46,631 bases of DNA from Bacteroidetes bacterium GWA2_32_17 (GCA_001769035.1 MENF01000133.1:1-46631), one strand, 5' to 3'; positions 1 to 9,350 are shown, counted from the first letter of the stretch. Translations and numbers: made by a program. Notes: generated by a model not told the origin, from the letters alone.

Positions 1-104
1 AAGAATTGTTTATCATCCGCAAATACCTGAGCTAAATTACCGGATTTATCCTTAGATTTGGGGGAAATTATTTTGAATGTTTCACTAACACATAAAATAT
101 TTTT
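1..104. other. window edge, no supported gene
   Basis: This short stretch lies downstream of the adenylate cyclase gene. On the plus strand one frame reads through to a stop at about position 54, which could be the last 17 codons of a plus-strand gene entering from the left. On the minus strand another frame stays open to the window edge but has no start codon. Neither can be judged from this much sequence, so no gene is called. Confidence 0.3.
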
Positions 105-2201
105 TTAAAACAGAGTTAAAAGTGCATTTTGGAATTTTTTATTTGGAATTTTTCCTTGTTCATCCTGAGAATATTCTTGTTTAATTCGTTCAACAAAATA
201 CATATCAATTTTATTTTTATTTTTAACTTCGATTTTTCCGCGATACGAACATTCAAAATATTCTTTTATAAGGTCATAAGTAGTACCGGAAATGTTTACT
301 TTGCCAATTTCCCCTGATGATTCCATACGATTGGCAATATTTACAGTATCGCCCCAAATATCATAAGCAAATTTTCGTTTTCCAACAACACCTGTTATTA
401 CTTCTCCTGTATGAATACCTAACCGTAATTCCCAAATCGGAATTCCCGAATTAATTTTACATTCGTTTAGTTCATGCATAAATTGCTGAATTTCGAGACC
501 AGCAAAAACTATATCGAAAAAATGACGGTTATTGGAAGTTGGAAGCCCACCGGCACACATGTATGCATCGCCAATGGTTTTTATTTTTTCAATATTGTAT
601 TTATCTGTTATTTCATCAAATTTAACAAAATAACGATTAAGTTCTTTTGCAAGTTCATTGGGCGATAATGCTTCACTGGATTTAGTAAAACCCTTGAAGT
701 CGGTAAAAAGTACAGATACTTTCTCATAATATCTTGGAATTGCTCTACCAGTTATTTTAAGTTCTTCAGCAGTCTCGGCTGGTAAAATATTCAAAAGCAA
801 CTTATCTGATTTCATTTTTTCATCTTCAATCAGTGTTTTCTGTAACTTTATTTCTTCTTCCGCCCATTTTATTTTTGAAACATCGGCATCAATTGCAACT
901 AACTTATAAATTTCTCCATTTTCATCAATAACAGGCGTTAATGTGGTTTGAATCCATATAATATTGCCCGATTTAGTATGAGTAGGCATGACATAAATTA
1001 CTGATTTCTTTTTTTGTAAACATTCGTTTACTGCATCTCGTACATTAGGGTTTGAACTTGCACTAATTATATTTCCGCCTTTGAGTTCTATAAATTCCGA
1101 AAAAGTAAACCCAAACAAACGGGTAAATCCATCATTTGCCCATTCGAAGTTACCGTTTTTATCGGAAATAACAATGCTGTTATCAGTTTCTCTGGCTACA
1201 ATTGAAAGCTTAAACAACTCTGCATTGACTTCTAAAAGTAATTCCTTTTGTTTTAAAATTGCATTATTTTTTTCTTCGAGCTTTCGGTTGGCTGTTTTTT
1301 TCAATTTATAACTTCTGAAAGCAACAATAATCGTTATTGCTGTCATAATTAAAACTAATCCCAAAAGAATAAGAATTACTCTTTGTTTTTCTATTTCTCC
1401 CAGTTGTTTAATTAAAACAACTTTTTGCTTTTCGATTTCTTTCTGATGCACTTCAATTTCCTTCTGATGCGATTCAATCTCAGCTTGCTGCAAACTAAGA
1501 ATTTCACGCTGATGTAAAATACCCATTTCCTGTTCTGAAAGTAATTTCTGCTTTTCGCTGAGAGAAAGTTTCTGAAAGGATATTTCACTTTTCTGGTTCG
1601 CAATAGTTAGCTGTTGTTGATAAACTTTTTCAATTTCTTTCTCTAAAGAAGATGATGACTGCATATATAATTCCTGCCATGAAATTTTATCTTCGGCAAA
1701 ATCAAAAAAACGGGAAGATAATTTTAATCCTGCTTGTTTTATATTCTCATCATTTATCTCAAATTCTTTCTTTTTTAATATGTTATTGTAATTTATCATA
1801 GTAACTCTATTGTTCTTGCATGAGTTTGTAATAAGCAAAGTGTTATTGCCTTGATTTTTTTTTGCTATCTCACCGATATTCTTATTAAATTTTTTGTTTA
1901 CATATAGCACCTGACAATTATCAACAGCATCAACTGAATTGTATAATTGAATTTTTACAGGACAGTTTTTTATCCTTATTCCTTCATATTTTTCGACACA
2001 TTGCTTATAAAATGAGCTATCCTTTTCGAGCACACCAATTGTGAAAATTTTAAATGTATTTTCGTTTTTCCATTCTGTATTAATAATAAAAGTATATATA
2101 CCGCTAACAATGGTCTGTTCGGGAGTTGTAAACTGTGCAAACAAGGGTTTATTTAAAATAAATAATAAAAGAAAGAATATATGCCATTTAAACTTTTTCA
2201 T
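105..2201 (-). CDS. membrane adenylate cyclase, YfiR-PAS-class III catalytic domain
   Basis: Predicted to make cAMP in response to an envelope and/or cytoplasmic signal. Order of parts: signal peptide (1-22), a periplasmic YfiR/DUF4154-like domain (about 25-170), a Gln/Glu-rich coiled coil (180-272), one membrane helix (275-296), a second short coil, a PAS domain (333-445), and a class III cyclase domain (490-675). Visible catalytic residues are the metal-binding Asp501 (in FTDFKGFT) and Asp545 (in TIGDAY), the base-specifying Lys541 and Asp614, and the transition-state pair Asn621 and Arg625. Lys plus Asp at the specificity positions is the adenylate pattern; guanylate cyclases carry Glu and Cys there. 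The start codon overlaps the stop of the upstream helicase gene by four bases (ATGA), suggesting translational coupling. Domain names rest on motif recognition; the ligand of the YfiR-like part is unknown. Confidence 0.88.
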   Translation of the reverse strand: MKKFKWHIFFLLLFILNKPLFAQFTTPEQTIVSGIYTFIINTEWKNENTFKIFTIGVLEKDSSFYKQCVEKYEGIRIKNCPVKIQLYNSVDAVDNCQVLYVNKKFNKNIGEIAKKNQGNNTLLITNSCKNNRVTMINYNNILKKKEFEINDENIKQAGLKLSSRFFDFAEDKISWQELYMQSSSSLEKEIEKVYQQQLTIANQKSEISFQKLSLSEKQKLLSEQEMGILHQREILSLQQAEIESHQKEIEVHQKEIEKQKVVLIKQLGEIEKQRVILILLGLVLIMTAITIIVAFRSYKLKKTANRKLEEKNNAILKQKELLLEVNAELFKLSIVARETDNSIVISDKNGNFEWANDGFTRLFGFTFSEFIELKGGNIISASSNPNVRDAVNECLQKKKSVIYVMPTHTKSGNIIWIQTTLTPVIDENGEIYKLVAIDADVSKIKWAEEEIKLQKTLIEDEKMKSDKLLLNILPAETAEELKITGRAIPRYYEKVSVLFTDFKGFTKSSEALSPNELAKELNRYFVKFDEITDKYNIEKIKTIGDAYMCAGGLPTSNNRHFFDIVFAGLEIQQFMHELNECKINSGIPIWELRLGIHTGEVITGVVGKRKFAYDIWGDTVNIANRMESSGEIGKVNISGTTYDLIKEYFECSYRGKIEVKNKNKIDMYFVERIKQEYSQDEQGKIPNKKFQNALLTLF

Positions 2202-3430
2202 GATTTAAATTTTTTCTTTTTCATTTTAAAATTATCCTCATCTTCAATTAATGCCTGCCAATCGTGCTCGCTTTGTGTTGAAATATCAATAGTTTCTTCA
2301 TAATCAGAATTATTCATTTTAATAACTTTAATTTCGTCGTTAATAAAACCCTGAATTTCATTTAATAATTCTTTTTCTTCTAGGCTGCAAAATGAAATTG
2401 CTGTTCCTTTACGGTCGGCTCTGCCAGTTCTTCCAACACGATGCACATAATTTTCGGCTTGTTCGGGAAGGTCGTAATTAATAACTATATCAATATCCGG
2501 AATATCAATCCCGCGTGCACTTATATCGGTAGCTATCAATATTTTACATTTACCTGTTTTAAATTTTTGCATTACATTATCGCGTTGGTTCTGATTTTTA
2601 TCGCTGTGCATAGTTTCACTTATTATTCCAACTCTTTCAAGTGCTTTACAAACACGTTCGGCACGTATTTTTGTGCGTACAAAAATCAAGAACTTTTTTT
2701 CAGCGTTTTCTTTAATTATACGTTCGGCAAAAAAACGTTTATCGTCCATTTCGACAAAAATAACTGAATGATTGATAGTTTTAGAAACCGTATCTTTTGG
2801 CGATATTTGAATTCTTACTGCATTGTTGACCATTGAGTATGCCAAATCTTTAATTTCTTTGCTAATTGTTGCAGAGAAAAAAAGTGTCTGACGATTTCTT
2901 GGGAGCTTTGTTATTAAATGATGCATTTGTTCAATAAACCCACATTCAAACATCCTGTCTGCCTCGTCAATAACAAGAAATTCAACATTATTAAGTGATA
3001 AAAACTTTTGATGTTCCAAATCGAACAATCTTCCGGGAGTTGCAATTAAAACATCAACACCTTTTTTTAATTTTTTTGTTTGAGGTTCGATATTTACACC
3101 GCCATAAATCCCTAATACGTTTATATTTAAACCTTTACATAAGATTTCGAAAACCTCACAAACCTGCATTGCCAGCTCGTGTGTTGGAACCATAATTAAA
3201 CATCTGATTGAGTTTTCGAAAACTTCAATATTGTTTCGATTTAAAATTTCGATTACCGGAATTGCATAAGCTGCTGTTTTACCTGTTCCGGTTTGAGCAA
3301 TTGCCAGCACATCTTCGCCTTTAATAATTGAAGGAATTGCTTTAAATTGTATATCGGTAGGACGTTTAAAGCCCAAATTTGTTAAATTTTGTATTAAATT
3401 TTCTGAAAAATTATAGCGAGCGAATTTCAT
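2198..3430 (-). CDS. DEAD-box ATP-dependent RNA helicase (RhlE-like)
   Basis: Cytoplasmic RNA-unwinding ATPase, probably acting in ribosome assembly, cold adaptation or mRNA turnover as RhlE-type helicases do. All core motifs are present in order: Q motif (FKRPTDIQ, 21-28), Walker A AQTGTGKT (45-52), Ia (PTHELA, 82-87, with His where Arg is usual), TPGR (131-134), DEAD (155-158), SAT (186-188), ARGID (motif V) and HRVGRTGR (motif VI). At 410 residues it is a compact form; the C-terminus is only a short Lys-rich tail (KMKKKKFKS) rather than a long RNA-binding extension. It is the first gene of a two-gene unit with the adenylate cyclase. The family call is secure; the RhlE subgroup is an inference from length and the short basic tail. 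Confidence 0.93.
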   Translation of the reverse strand: MKFARYNFSENLIQNLTNLGFKRPTDIQFKAIPSIIKGEDVLAIAQTGTGKTAAYAIPVIEILNRNNIEVFENSIRCLIMVPTHELAMQVCEVFEILCKGLNINVLGIYGGVNIEPQTKKLKKGVDVLIATPGRLFDLEHQKFLSLNNVEFLVIDEADRMFECGFIEQMHHLITKLPRNRQTLFFSATISKEIKDLAYSMVNNAVRIQISPKDTVSKTINHSVIFVEMDDKRFFAERIIKENAEKKFLIFVRTKIRAERVCKALERVGIISETMHSDKNQNQRDNVMQKFKTGKCKILIATDISARGIDIPDIDIVINYDLPEQAENYVHRVGRTGRADRKGTAISFCSLEEKELLNEIQGFINDEIKVIKMNNSDYEETIDISTQSEHDWQALIEDEDNFKMKKKKFKS

Positions 3431-3523
3431 TTTTAATTGTTTATCTCACCCTATATCTTTTAACAAGCTATAGAGTTGTTTATTGAATATTTTTTATCGG
3501 GATTGCTTTTTCTTTGTTGGACT

Positions 3524-3560
3524 ACCTCACCCCCTTACCCCTCTCCAAAGGAGAGGGGAG
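3524..3560. repeat. palindromic intergenic repeat CCCCTCTCC/GGAGAGGGG, copy 1
   Basis: Within the gene-free stretch 3431-3756 lies a G/C-rich block that contrasts sharply with its AT-rich surroundings. Its core is a perfect 9-bp inverted repeat with a 3-nt AAA loop (3538-3558). A second copy lies at 9198-9232 with the same flanking CCTCACCCCC. The rest of 3431-3756 holds only AT-rich sequence, including short TCGAATATT/AACGAT-like repeats near 3690-3725; no gene or RNA is apparent there. Confidence 0.85.
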
Positions 3561-3756
3561 TTTGTCCGCCTCGAAAAATCTAATTTTTAGAACCCCTCTT
3601 ATAATTTTTTATTCATCAATTTTTTTTCTGTTTTTTCACTTCATTATTCGTTTATCGTTATTCTATTAATCGGTGTTATATATAAAAACAATTACGAATA
3701 TCGAATATTGATTAACGATTTTTGATTTTAAGAAAGAAATAAAGTAAATATTGAGC

Positions 3757-4893
3757 TTATTCAAAAACAACTTTTGCAGAATACGATTTCTCGGTTGTAT
3801 TAACTTTCACAAAGTAAATTCCTGATGGAATATTATTTCGTGAAATATTAATTTCATTTGAATTAACATTTTGCAAATAAATTGTTTTACCTAAAATATC
3901 AATAATTTCGACAGTTTTAATTTTGGTATTACTCAAATTTATTGTTAAAGATTCTTTTACAGGGTTGGGGAAAATGTTAAGATTTGAAATATTTTGATTT
4001 TCATTAACATTGCTCCAGCATACTTCACCACCTGTACAAAAAGTTATTCCATTACTAATTGTTCCACTATTTATATCAAAAGTGCCTGAATAATGTGAGC
4101 AAAAATCGAAAGTTCCTAAAACTGCACCAAAATTAGCACTATTAAAACCAACACAAATAGTACCTCCGATGTTTCCGTCTAAAGTATCAATATTTGTAAA
4201 ATTGTTCCAAATATCTGTATGTCCATTATTATACCAGTGAGCATCATGGTTTATGGTATCACCGTTTGTACAATCATTAGAAATACTTAAAAACCCATTT
4301 ATATTGTTGTAAAATATTCCTGCATTTGTATAATCATTGAAACTTAAATTATGATCATTATAAGAAATTGAATTGTTAAAATGATTTGTAAAACCAATGT
4401 CAAAATTATTATGCAAAGTGCCATCATTAAAAAAATTAATTCCGTTAATTGAATTATTATTTGTCAGGGTCCCTGAATTATAAAGATTGGAAGAATAAAC
4501 TGTTCCTGTATTATTCAGATTTATTGCAAGATACAAGCTGTCAACTGAATTAAGGGTACCTGAATTTGAAATAGTTCCGCTAAAAAAAGCCATTTTAGAA
4601 AGTGTAACAGTTCCTGCGTTGCTAAAACTGCCTCCATTTTGAGCCAGAGCACGTGGCGAAGAATCCTGAATTAACGAACCACTTGAATTAATTGTAATGG
4701 AGCCACTCGAATAACCATAGTTAGATGTTAGCGTAACCTGATGGTTAATAATTACATTATAACCAGGAGTTGGCACAGTACCACCCCAAGTAGTAGGCGA
4801 AAACCAGTTTCCATTAGCAACCGAAGTTGCAGTTTGTGCTGCAATTGAGCTAACAATAAAAACAGCAATTGAAAAAGTAAATAATTTTTTCAT
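3757..4893 (-). CDS. T9SS-exported surface protein with Asn/Gly/Thr-rich repeats
   Basis: Secreted or cell-surface protein of unknown role. It starts with a signal peptide (about 1-19, cleavage after AAQ-like residues). A GNWFSPTTWGG...P segment follows, of the kind that opens G8-like or S-layer-type repeat proteins. Then come about 200 residues of short degenerate repeats rich in Asn, Gly, Ser and Thr (N-x-G-T-L/I spacing), compatible with a parallel beta-helix. Residues about 305-378 form a type A T9SS sorting domain: FPNP near its start, a hydrophobic LGK turn, and IPSGIYFVKV near the end. It is a stand-alone gene with a TAnnTTTG promoter element 23 bases upstream of the start. The repeats are too degenerate to name a ligand; an adhesin or matrix protein is a guess. 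Confidence 0.85.
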   Translation of the reverse strand: MKKLFTFSIAVFIVSSIAAQTATSVANGNWFSPTTWGGTVPTPGYNVIINHQVTLTSNYGYSSGSITINSSGSLIQDSSPRALAQNGGSFSNAGTVTLSKMAFFSGTISNSGTLNSVDSLYLAINLNNTGTVYSSNLYNSGTLTNNNSINGINFFNDGTLHNNFDIGFTNHFNNSISYNDHNLSFNDYTNAGIFYNNINGFLSISNDCTNGDTINHDAHWYNNGHTDIWNNFTNIDTLDGNIGGTICVGFNSANFGAVLGTFDFCSHYSGTFDINSGTISNGITFCTGGEVCWSNVNENQNISNLNIFPNPVKESLTINLSNTKIKTVEIIDILGKTIYLQNVNSNEINISRNNIPSGIYFVKVNTTEKSYSAKVVFE

Positions 4894-4915
4894 AATTTTG
4901 ATTTTTTGATTTATA

Positions 4916-4923
4916 CAAATTTA
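4916..4923 (-). promoter_or_regulatory. -7 element TAAATTTG for the T9SS protein
   Basis: On the minus strand TAAATTTG matches the Bacteroidota -7 consensus TAnnTTTG. It sits 23 bases before the ATG at 4893. The surrounding 20 bases (AATATTTATTGTAAATTTGT) recur exactly before the gene starting at 7805, supporting a shared promoter module. No clear -33 TTTG is visible. Confidence 0.6.
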
Positions 4924-4965
4924 CAATAAATATTTGGTATTATATACTATAGCATCAACTTAGAT

Positions 4966-5766
4966 TCAATTAGCTTTTTTATATACTCTAATATAGTCAA
5001 TATCAAAATAATTAGGTAAAAAAGTTGAATTGTTTGCAGAACCAGAAAAATTTGAACCACCAAGACCTGAACTAATTATTACATACATTCTTTCATCAGG
5101 GATACAAGTTTCTGTTCTATAAACCTTTTTATTATCAAGATACCAAATAATTTCTTTAGGGTTCCATTCAATTGCAAAAATATGGAAATCGTTAGAAAAA
5201 TCGGGACCATAAATACTTGCATTTATTTGGCGAGGAATGTCATTTTTATTAAGAAAATGATTTGCAATATGCATTTTGTTTGGTTCTAATCCGCTAATCT
5301 CGAAAATATCAATTTCAGGGGGCCAGCTATTAGGAGACATTAACCAAAATGAAAGCCAGAATCCACTTCCTAAAGGTGTTTTGCTACGAATTTCAAAATA
5401 TCCGTATAGTTGTGAAAAACTATATGCAGATTGTATCATTCCTGCTGTATAGTAATACTCTTTTTGAACGGGGTTAAAATTACTATCATAAACCCATCCT
5501 GTTACAGTATCTCTATTCAATTTGATATGCAAAATTCCATCTTTTAAATTAAAAGCTGAATCAATAAGTAATGTCTGATTAGTACCACTTGAACTTTGTC
5601 CCCAATCGAATCCTGTTCTCCAAATATTCTTATTAAGTGTATCGCCAGAAAATTCATCATTAAAAGTTAAAATCCATCCTTCCTTTTCCTTTTTACAACA
5701 ATAAAAAATTAATGGAATCAAAATGAAAACAATTTGCAGGAATTTATTTAATTTTATATAAATCAT
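4966..5766 (-). CDS. GH16 family glycoside hydrolase, probable lipoprotein
   Basis: Predicted endo-acting beta-glucanase (laminarinase/lichenase type) on the cell surface or in the periplasm. The GH16 active-site motif E-I-D-I-F-E is present, giving Glu151 as nucleophile, Asp153, and Glu156 as acid/base. Other family features are FNDEFSG near the start (35-41), YGYFEIRSK (121-129), GFWLSFWLM (135-143) and WNPKEIIWYLD. The N-terminus is a hydrophobic signal ending in Cys-Cys-Lys-Lys-Glu (23-27), fitting a Bacteroidota lipoprotein with an acidic/basic export context. Its start overlaps the end of the upstream GT39-like gene by 23 bases, so the two are cotranscribed. At 266 residues it is a bare catalytic domain with no carbohydrate-binding module. 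Exact substrate (1,3 versus 1,3-1,4 glucan, or agar/carrageenan) cannot be read from sequence alone. Confidence 0.9.
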   Translation of the reverse strand: MIYIKLNKFLQIVFILIPLIFYCCKKEKEGWILTFNDEFSGDTLNKNIWRTGFDWGQSSSGTNQTLLIDSAFNLKDGILHIKLNRDTVTGWVYDSNFNPVQKEYYYTAGMIQSAYSFSQLYGYFEIRSKTPLGSGFWLSFWLMSPNSWPPEIDIFEISGLEPNKMHIANHFLNKNDIPRQINASIYGPDFSNDFHIFAIEWNPKEIIWYLDNKKVYRTETCIPDERMYVIISSGLGGSNFSGSANNSTFLPNYFDIDYIRVYKKAN

Positions 5767-7165
5767 AAACTTTAGTATTTAAATTTAATTTGGTATATTT
5801 ATTTAATGTTGAATCATTAGAATTTTTATTAATAAGATAATATAATTGAAAATTCTTATTATCAAGACTTATTTTAAAATATCTCATTAAATAAGCATGT
5901 AAACTCCAATCTTCAAAATTTGCGGGACATATACTAATTGTTGTTTTTTCCGGAACAATAGAACCAATTTTATAAATATCTGATATTAAGTTTTTATTGC
6001 GTTTTATTTTGCCAACTTTTGATATTGTAAAAGATAAAGCAACTATTATAGATAAAATTGAAAAAATGGTAATAAATTTCAAATTCCTTTGTTTCAAAGT
6101 AATCTTTGATATAAAATGATTCACAGATTGAACAGAAAATATTCCAAAAGATAAGATAAAAAATGGAATAGAAGGTATCAAATAGAATCCTGATTGTTTC
6201 ATGCTTACAATAATCGGAACAGAACCACTTAACCCAATTATCATAAAATATGTTGCTAATTTATTATCAGTTTCAAATTTTATTCTTTTAAATTTAGAAT
6301 AAATAAATAATAAAGTGCAAATAATAACAGCAGGTATTAATTCTGTCAATAATCTCTGAATTATATAAAACCTGCTTTCAACAGTAATTTCTCTTTTTCC
6401 CTCAATACTTCTAAAAACCTGTTCGTTTAAATAATTCAAAAAAGAATGAAAAGCTTCTTGATTTATAATGAAGTATATAAATAAAACGAATGATGAAGAA
6501 AATAAAATTATTATAGTTTGAATAAATGCTTTTTTAAATGATACATTTTTGAGCATAACAAAGCCAAGTAATGGGGTTGCAATTGGAAACAAACCAATGG
6601 GACCTTTACATAAAAATGCAAACAAAATCATTATTCCGCTTAAAAATATTTTAAAATAATTGAAACGATTTGAGATTAATGATTTTTGTATTAAATAAAC
6701 AGCTATTAAATCAAAAATAACCATAGTATTTTCAAGCATATTATTAGAATATGACCAGAAAACGATAGGAGTTATAATCCACAGTAATACAGGAAACCAA
6801 GAAAGTTCCTTTAATGATTTATTATCATCAAATAATAACCTCCATATTTTAACTATTAATAGGGCTGTAAAAACTGCAGTTAAAAAGGAGTAAATTCTTT
6901 CAACAAATAAATGGTCACCAAAAATTTGAAAAAAGAATGATTGAATAATAATTGCTAAAGGAGGGTGTTCGTGAAAAGGATTACCAATTGATTGTGTATA
7001 AAATAATTTCCAGTCTAAAATATTTCCTGAACCTTCGGCAAGATTCCTTGAAATTGAACTATAAGTAAGACCATCAAAAAACATCCCTTCCTGTACAAGA
7101 GAAGAAATAACAACGGCTACATACACCGAAATAGTAAAAAGCCAAAATGGTAATTGTTTATTCAA
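5744..7165 (-). CDS. GT39/ArnT-like membrane glycosyltransferase
   Basis: Integral inner-membrane enzyme that probably moves a sugar from a polyprenyl-phosphate donor onto a lipid, glycan or protein acceptor on the outer face. It has about ten to eleven predicted membrane helices. The first periplasmic loop carries an acidic FDG motif followed by a long segment with FHEHPPL, the arrangement seen in dolichyl-phosphate-mannose mannosyltransferase (GT39) and ArnT-like (GT83) families. The length of 473 residues is typical. It overlaps the upstream barrel gene by 8 bases and the downstream GH16 gene by 23, so all three form one transcription unit. The donor sugar and acceptor are unknown. Confidence 0.8.
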   Translation of the reverse strand: MNKQLPFWLFTISVYVAVVISSLVQEGMFFDGLTYSSISRNLAEGSGNILDWKLFYTQSIGNPFHEHPPLAIIIQSFFFQIFGDHLFVERIYSFLTAVFTALLIVKIWRLLFDDNKSLKELSWFPVLLWIITPIVFWSYSNNMLENTMVIFDLIAVYLIQKSLISNRFNYFKIFLSGIMILFAFLCKGPIGLFPIATPLLGFVMLKNVSFKKAFIQTIIILFSSSFVLFIYFIINQEAFHSFLNYLNEQVFRSIEGKREITVESRFYIIQRLLTELIPAVIICTLLFIYSKFKRIKFETDNKLATYFMIIGLSGSVPIIVSMKQSGFYLIPSIPFFILSFGIFSVQSVNHFISKITLKQRNLKFITIFSILSIIVALSFTISKVGKIKRNKNLISDIYKIGSIVPEKTTISICPANFEDWSLHAYLMRYFKISLDNKNFQLYYLINKNSNDSTLNKYTKLNLNTKVYDLYKIK

Positions 7166-7805
7166 AACTATATCCTATACCCGTTTTAATAAAGTAAGAT
7201 GATTCAAATTTAGAAAATATATTTCCACTTTTATATTCGTTTGAATAGTCTGCATTTTCTCTGACTATTGTTTTACTTTTATAATTATAAAATTCTCCAC
7301 CGATACTAAAACTTTGATTAATATAAATTCTTTTATAAATTTTAATTATAAATCCGTACCCAATCTGATTCTTTAATGATTGCCATTTGCTTTTATAATC
7401 TACAATAGATGACGATATTGGATTGTATTTCATTTCTTTACTCCAAATATCATTTTTATAAACATAAGCAAAATCGAGAATAAAATAAAAATTCAATCTG
7501 TTTTCTTTAAAAGGAAAATAATTATAAGAAAAGATGCCTCCTTTAAAAAAATTCGCATTTCTGTTTTGGTCAAACCACCATAATGGTCCAATTTGAAAAA
7601 GGTTTTTATTTGATTTTAAAGAAATTACAGTTGAAAGCGTTATTCCATCTTTTATAGATAAATCAGGATCATTAAGAACAGAAATATTAAAAACTAAATA
7701 TTTTTTTTTATTTTCTATATTACTTTTTAAACTATCTGTTTGGGAAAAAGAATAAAATGAAAATCCAATTAAAAGAAATATTAATAAGATGTGTTTATTT
7801 AACAT
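7158..7805 (-). CDS. hypothetical exported protein, likely small outer-membrane barrel
   Basis: No family recognised. A signal peptide (about 1-21, ending SFSQ) is followed by alternating hydrophobic/polar strands rich in Tyr, Phe, Lys and Asn, such as FNFYFILDFAYVYK and IKTGIGYSFE at the C-terminus. Ending in an aromatic residue pattern and Gly-Tyr-x-Phe is usual for outer-membrane beta-barrels. It is the first gene of the unit with the GT39-like and GH16 genes. A promoter element (TAAATTTG) lies 45 bases upstream. A structural or acyl/glycan-modifying role in the envelope is possible but not supported by any motif. Confidence 0.7.
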   Translation of the reverse strand: MLNKHILLIFLLIGFSFYSFSQTDSLKSNIENKKKYLVFNISVLNDPDLSIKDGITLSTVISLKSNKNLFQIGPLWWFDQNRNANFFKGGIFSYNYFPFKENRLNFYFILDFAYVYKNDIWSKEMKYNPISSSIVDYKSKWQSLKNQIGYGFIIKIYKRIYINQSFSIGGEFYNYKSKTIVRENADYSNEYKSGNIFSKFESSYFIKTGIGYSFE

Positions 7806-7850
7806 CGTTTTATATGCTTAATTTAGTTACAAGTACAAATTTTGGTTTAA

Positions 7851-7858
7851 CAAATTTA
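7851..7858 (-). promoter_or_regulatory. -7 element TAAATTTG for the barrel-GT39-GH16 unit
   Basis: On the minus strand TAAATTTG lies within a 20-base block identical to the one before the gene starting at 4893. It matches the TAnnTTTG consensus and faces the three-gene unit. Confidence 0.6.
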
Positions 7859-7944
7859 CAATAAATATTTTTGAATAAACTATTTATTTATTTGTTAAAA
7901 TTTGATATTAAAACTTATAATCATTCGCAATCGGGAAACTAAAT

Positions 7945-9129
7945 TTATTTAAATGCAGAAATTCCTGTAATATCCATCCCTGTTATAAGTATGTGCATAT
8001 CATGTGTTCCTTCATAAGTAATTACCGATTCAAGATTCATCATGTGCCGCATAATAGGGAAATCGTTTACTATACCCATAGCTCCTAATATTTGCCTTGT
8101 TTCACGGGCAATATGCAAAGCCATTTCTACGTTGTTACGTTTTGCCATAGAAACCTGACCGGCAGTAACTTTTCCTTCGTTCCTTAATTGCCCTAAACGC
8201 AATGCAAGCAATTGTGCTTTTGTTATTTCGGTAAGAGCTTCGGCAAGTTTTTTCTGTTGCAACTGAAATGAGGCAATTGGTTTATCAAACTGAATTCTTT
8301 CCAATGAATATTTAAGTGCGGTGTCGTAACAATTCATAGCGGCACCGATAACACCCCAAGCAATTCCATATCTTGCAGAGTTCAGGCAACTTAATGGTCC
8401 GGTTAATCCTTTAACATTTGGCAAAATATTTTCCTTAGGTACAATAACGTCATCGAAAACTAATTCGCCAGTAACTGATGCGCGTAAAGACCATTTACCA
8501 TGTGTTTCGGGAGCCGAAAAACCTTTTGTACCTTTTTCTACAATCATTCCGCGAATAATTCCTTCTTCATCTTTTGCCCAAACAATTGCTATATCTGCTA
8601 CAGAAGAATTAGTAATCCACATTTTTGAACCATTTAAAAGGTAGTGGCTGCCTTTATCAACAATATGTGATAACATTCCACCTGGATTTGAGCCGTGGTT
8701 TGGCTCTGTTAGTCCGAAACAACCAATAATATCACCTGAAGCAAGTTTGGGAAGATATTTTTTTTTCTGTTCTTCGCTTCCATATTTAAAGAGCGGAAAC
8801 ATTACCAACGATGATTGAACCGAAGCCATTGAACGAATTCCCGAATCACCTCTTTCAAGTTCCTGCATTATCAATCCGTAAGAAATATAATCAAGACCGG
8901 CGCCACCATATTCAGCAGGAATAAAAGGACCAAAAGCACCAATAATTCCTAATTCTTTTAAAAGATGAAAAGGGAATTTAGCTTTTTCGTAATAATCTTC
9001 TATTATTGGCATCACCTGACGGTTAACCCAATCTCTGGCAGCACTGCGAACCATTTTGTGCTCATCATTTAAAAGTTCATCGAGCATATAATAATCAGGA
9101 GCATTGTATTTTGAAGTATCAATTGTCAT
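7945..9129 (-). CDS. gcdH: acyl-CoA dehydrogenase, glutaryl-CoA dehydrogenase-like
   Basis: FAD enzyme predicted to oxidise (and in true GcdH decarboxylate) glutaryl-CoA to crotonyl-CoA in lysine/tryptophan breakdown, in the cytoplasm. The protein (394 residues) follows glutaryl-CoA dehydrogenase closely. SGIRSMASVQSSLVM near residue 100 includes the Arg that contacts the substrate's distal carboxylate. CFGLTEPNHGSNP and WITNS form the FAD/substrate site. ARYGIAWGVIGAA follows. Near the C-terminus TYEGTHDMH carries the catalytic Glu base, followed by a GITG/ISAF-like end. It is a single-gene unit; the neighbouring divergent oxidoreductase could supply or accept related acyl-CoA metabolites. 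A general acyl-CoA dehydrogenase is the alternative, but the conserved Arg favours the glutaryl type. Confidence 0.85.
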   Translation of the reverse strand: MTIDTSKYNAPDYYMLDELLNDEHKMVRSAARDWVNRQVMPIIEDYYEKAKFPFHLLKELGIIGAFGPFIPAEYGGAGLDYISYGLIMQELERGDSGIRSMASVQSSLVMFPLFKYGSEEQKKKYLPKLASGDIIGCFGLTEPNHGSNPGGMLSHIVDKGSHYLLNGSKMWITNSSVADIAIVWAKDEEGIIRGMIVEKGTKGFSAPETHGKWSLRASVTGELVFDDVIVPKENILPNVKGLTGPLSCLNSARYGIAWGVIGAAMNCYDTALKYSLERIQFDKPIASFQLQQKKLAEALTEITKAQLLALRLGQLRNEGKVTAGQVSMAKRNNVEMALHIARETRQILGAMGIVNDFPIMRHMMNLESVITYEGTHDMHILITGMDITGISAFK

Positions 9130-9197
9130 ATATTTTTATTTTTAAAAATTTATTTATACTTTGATATGTCATAATTTGAGTTTTTATTTCTTTATGA

Positions 9198-9264
9198 CCT
9201 CACCCCCGACCCCTCTCCAAAGGAGAGGGGAGTCAGAAAGGCGATTCCGATAGCTATCGGAATC
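9198..9264. repeat. two adjacent palindromic repeats between divergent genes
   Basis: The first part (9198-9232) is copy 2 of the CCCCTCTCC-AAA-GGAGAGGGG element also found at 3524. The second (9243-9264) is a perfect 22-bp palindrome with core CCGATAGCTATCGG. Both are G/C-rich islands in AT-rich DNA, lying between the divergent dehydrogenase and oxidoreductase genes. They could fold as transcript ends but sit upstream of both genes, so they look like dispersed repeats. Confidence 0.85.
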
Positions 9265-9350
9265 AAATTATTTAATTTAAAGTATAATTCAATGTTGCGA
9301 ATATAAATATAAATTTCATTTTATTAATTTCTCTTTCACTTTTTTATTCC

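Noticed and set aside
3524-3560. Rho-independent terminator between helicase and T9SS gene
   Set aside because: The stem is strong but lies upstream of the helicase start, far from the end of any gene reading into it, and an identical copy lies upstream of a divergent pair.
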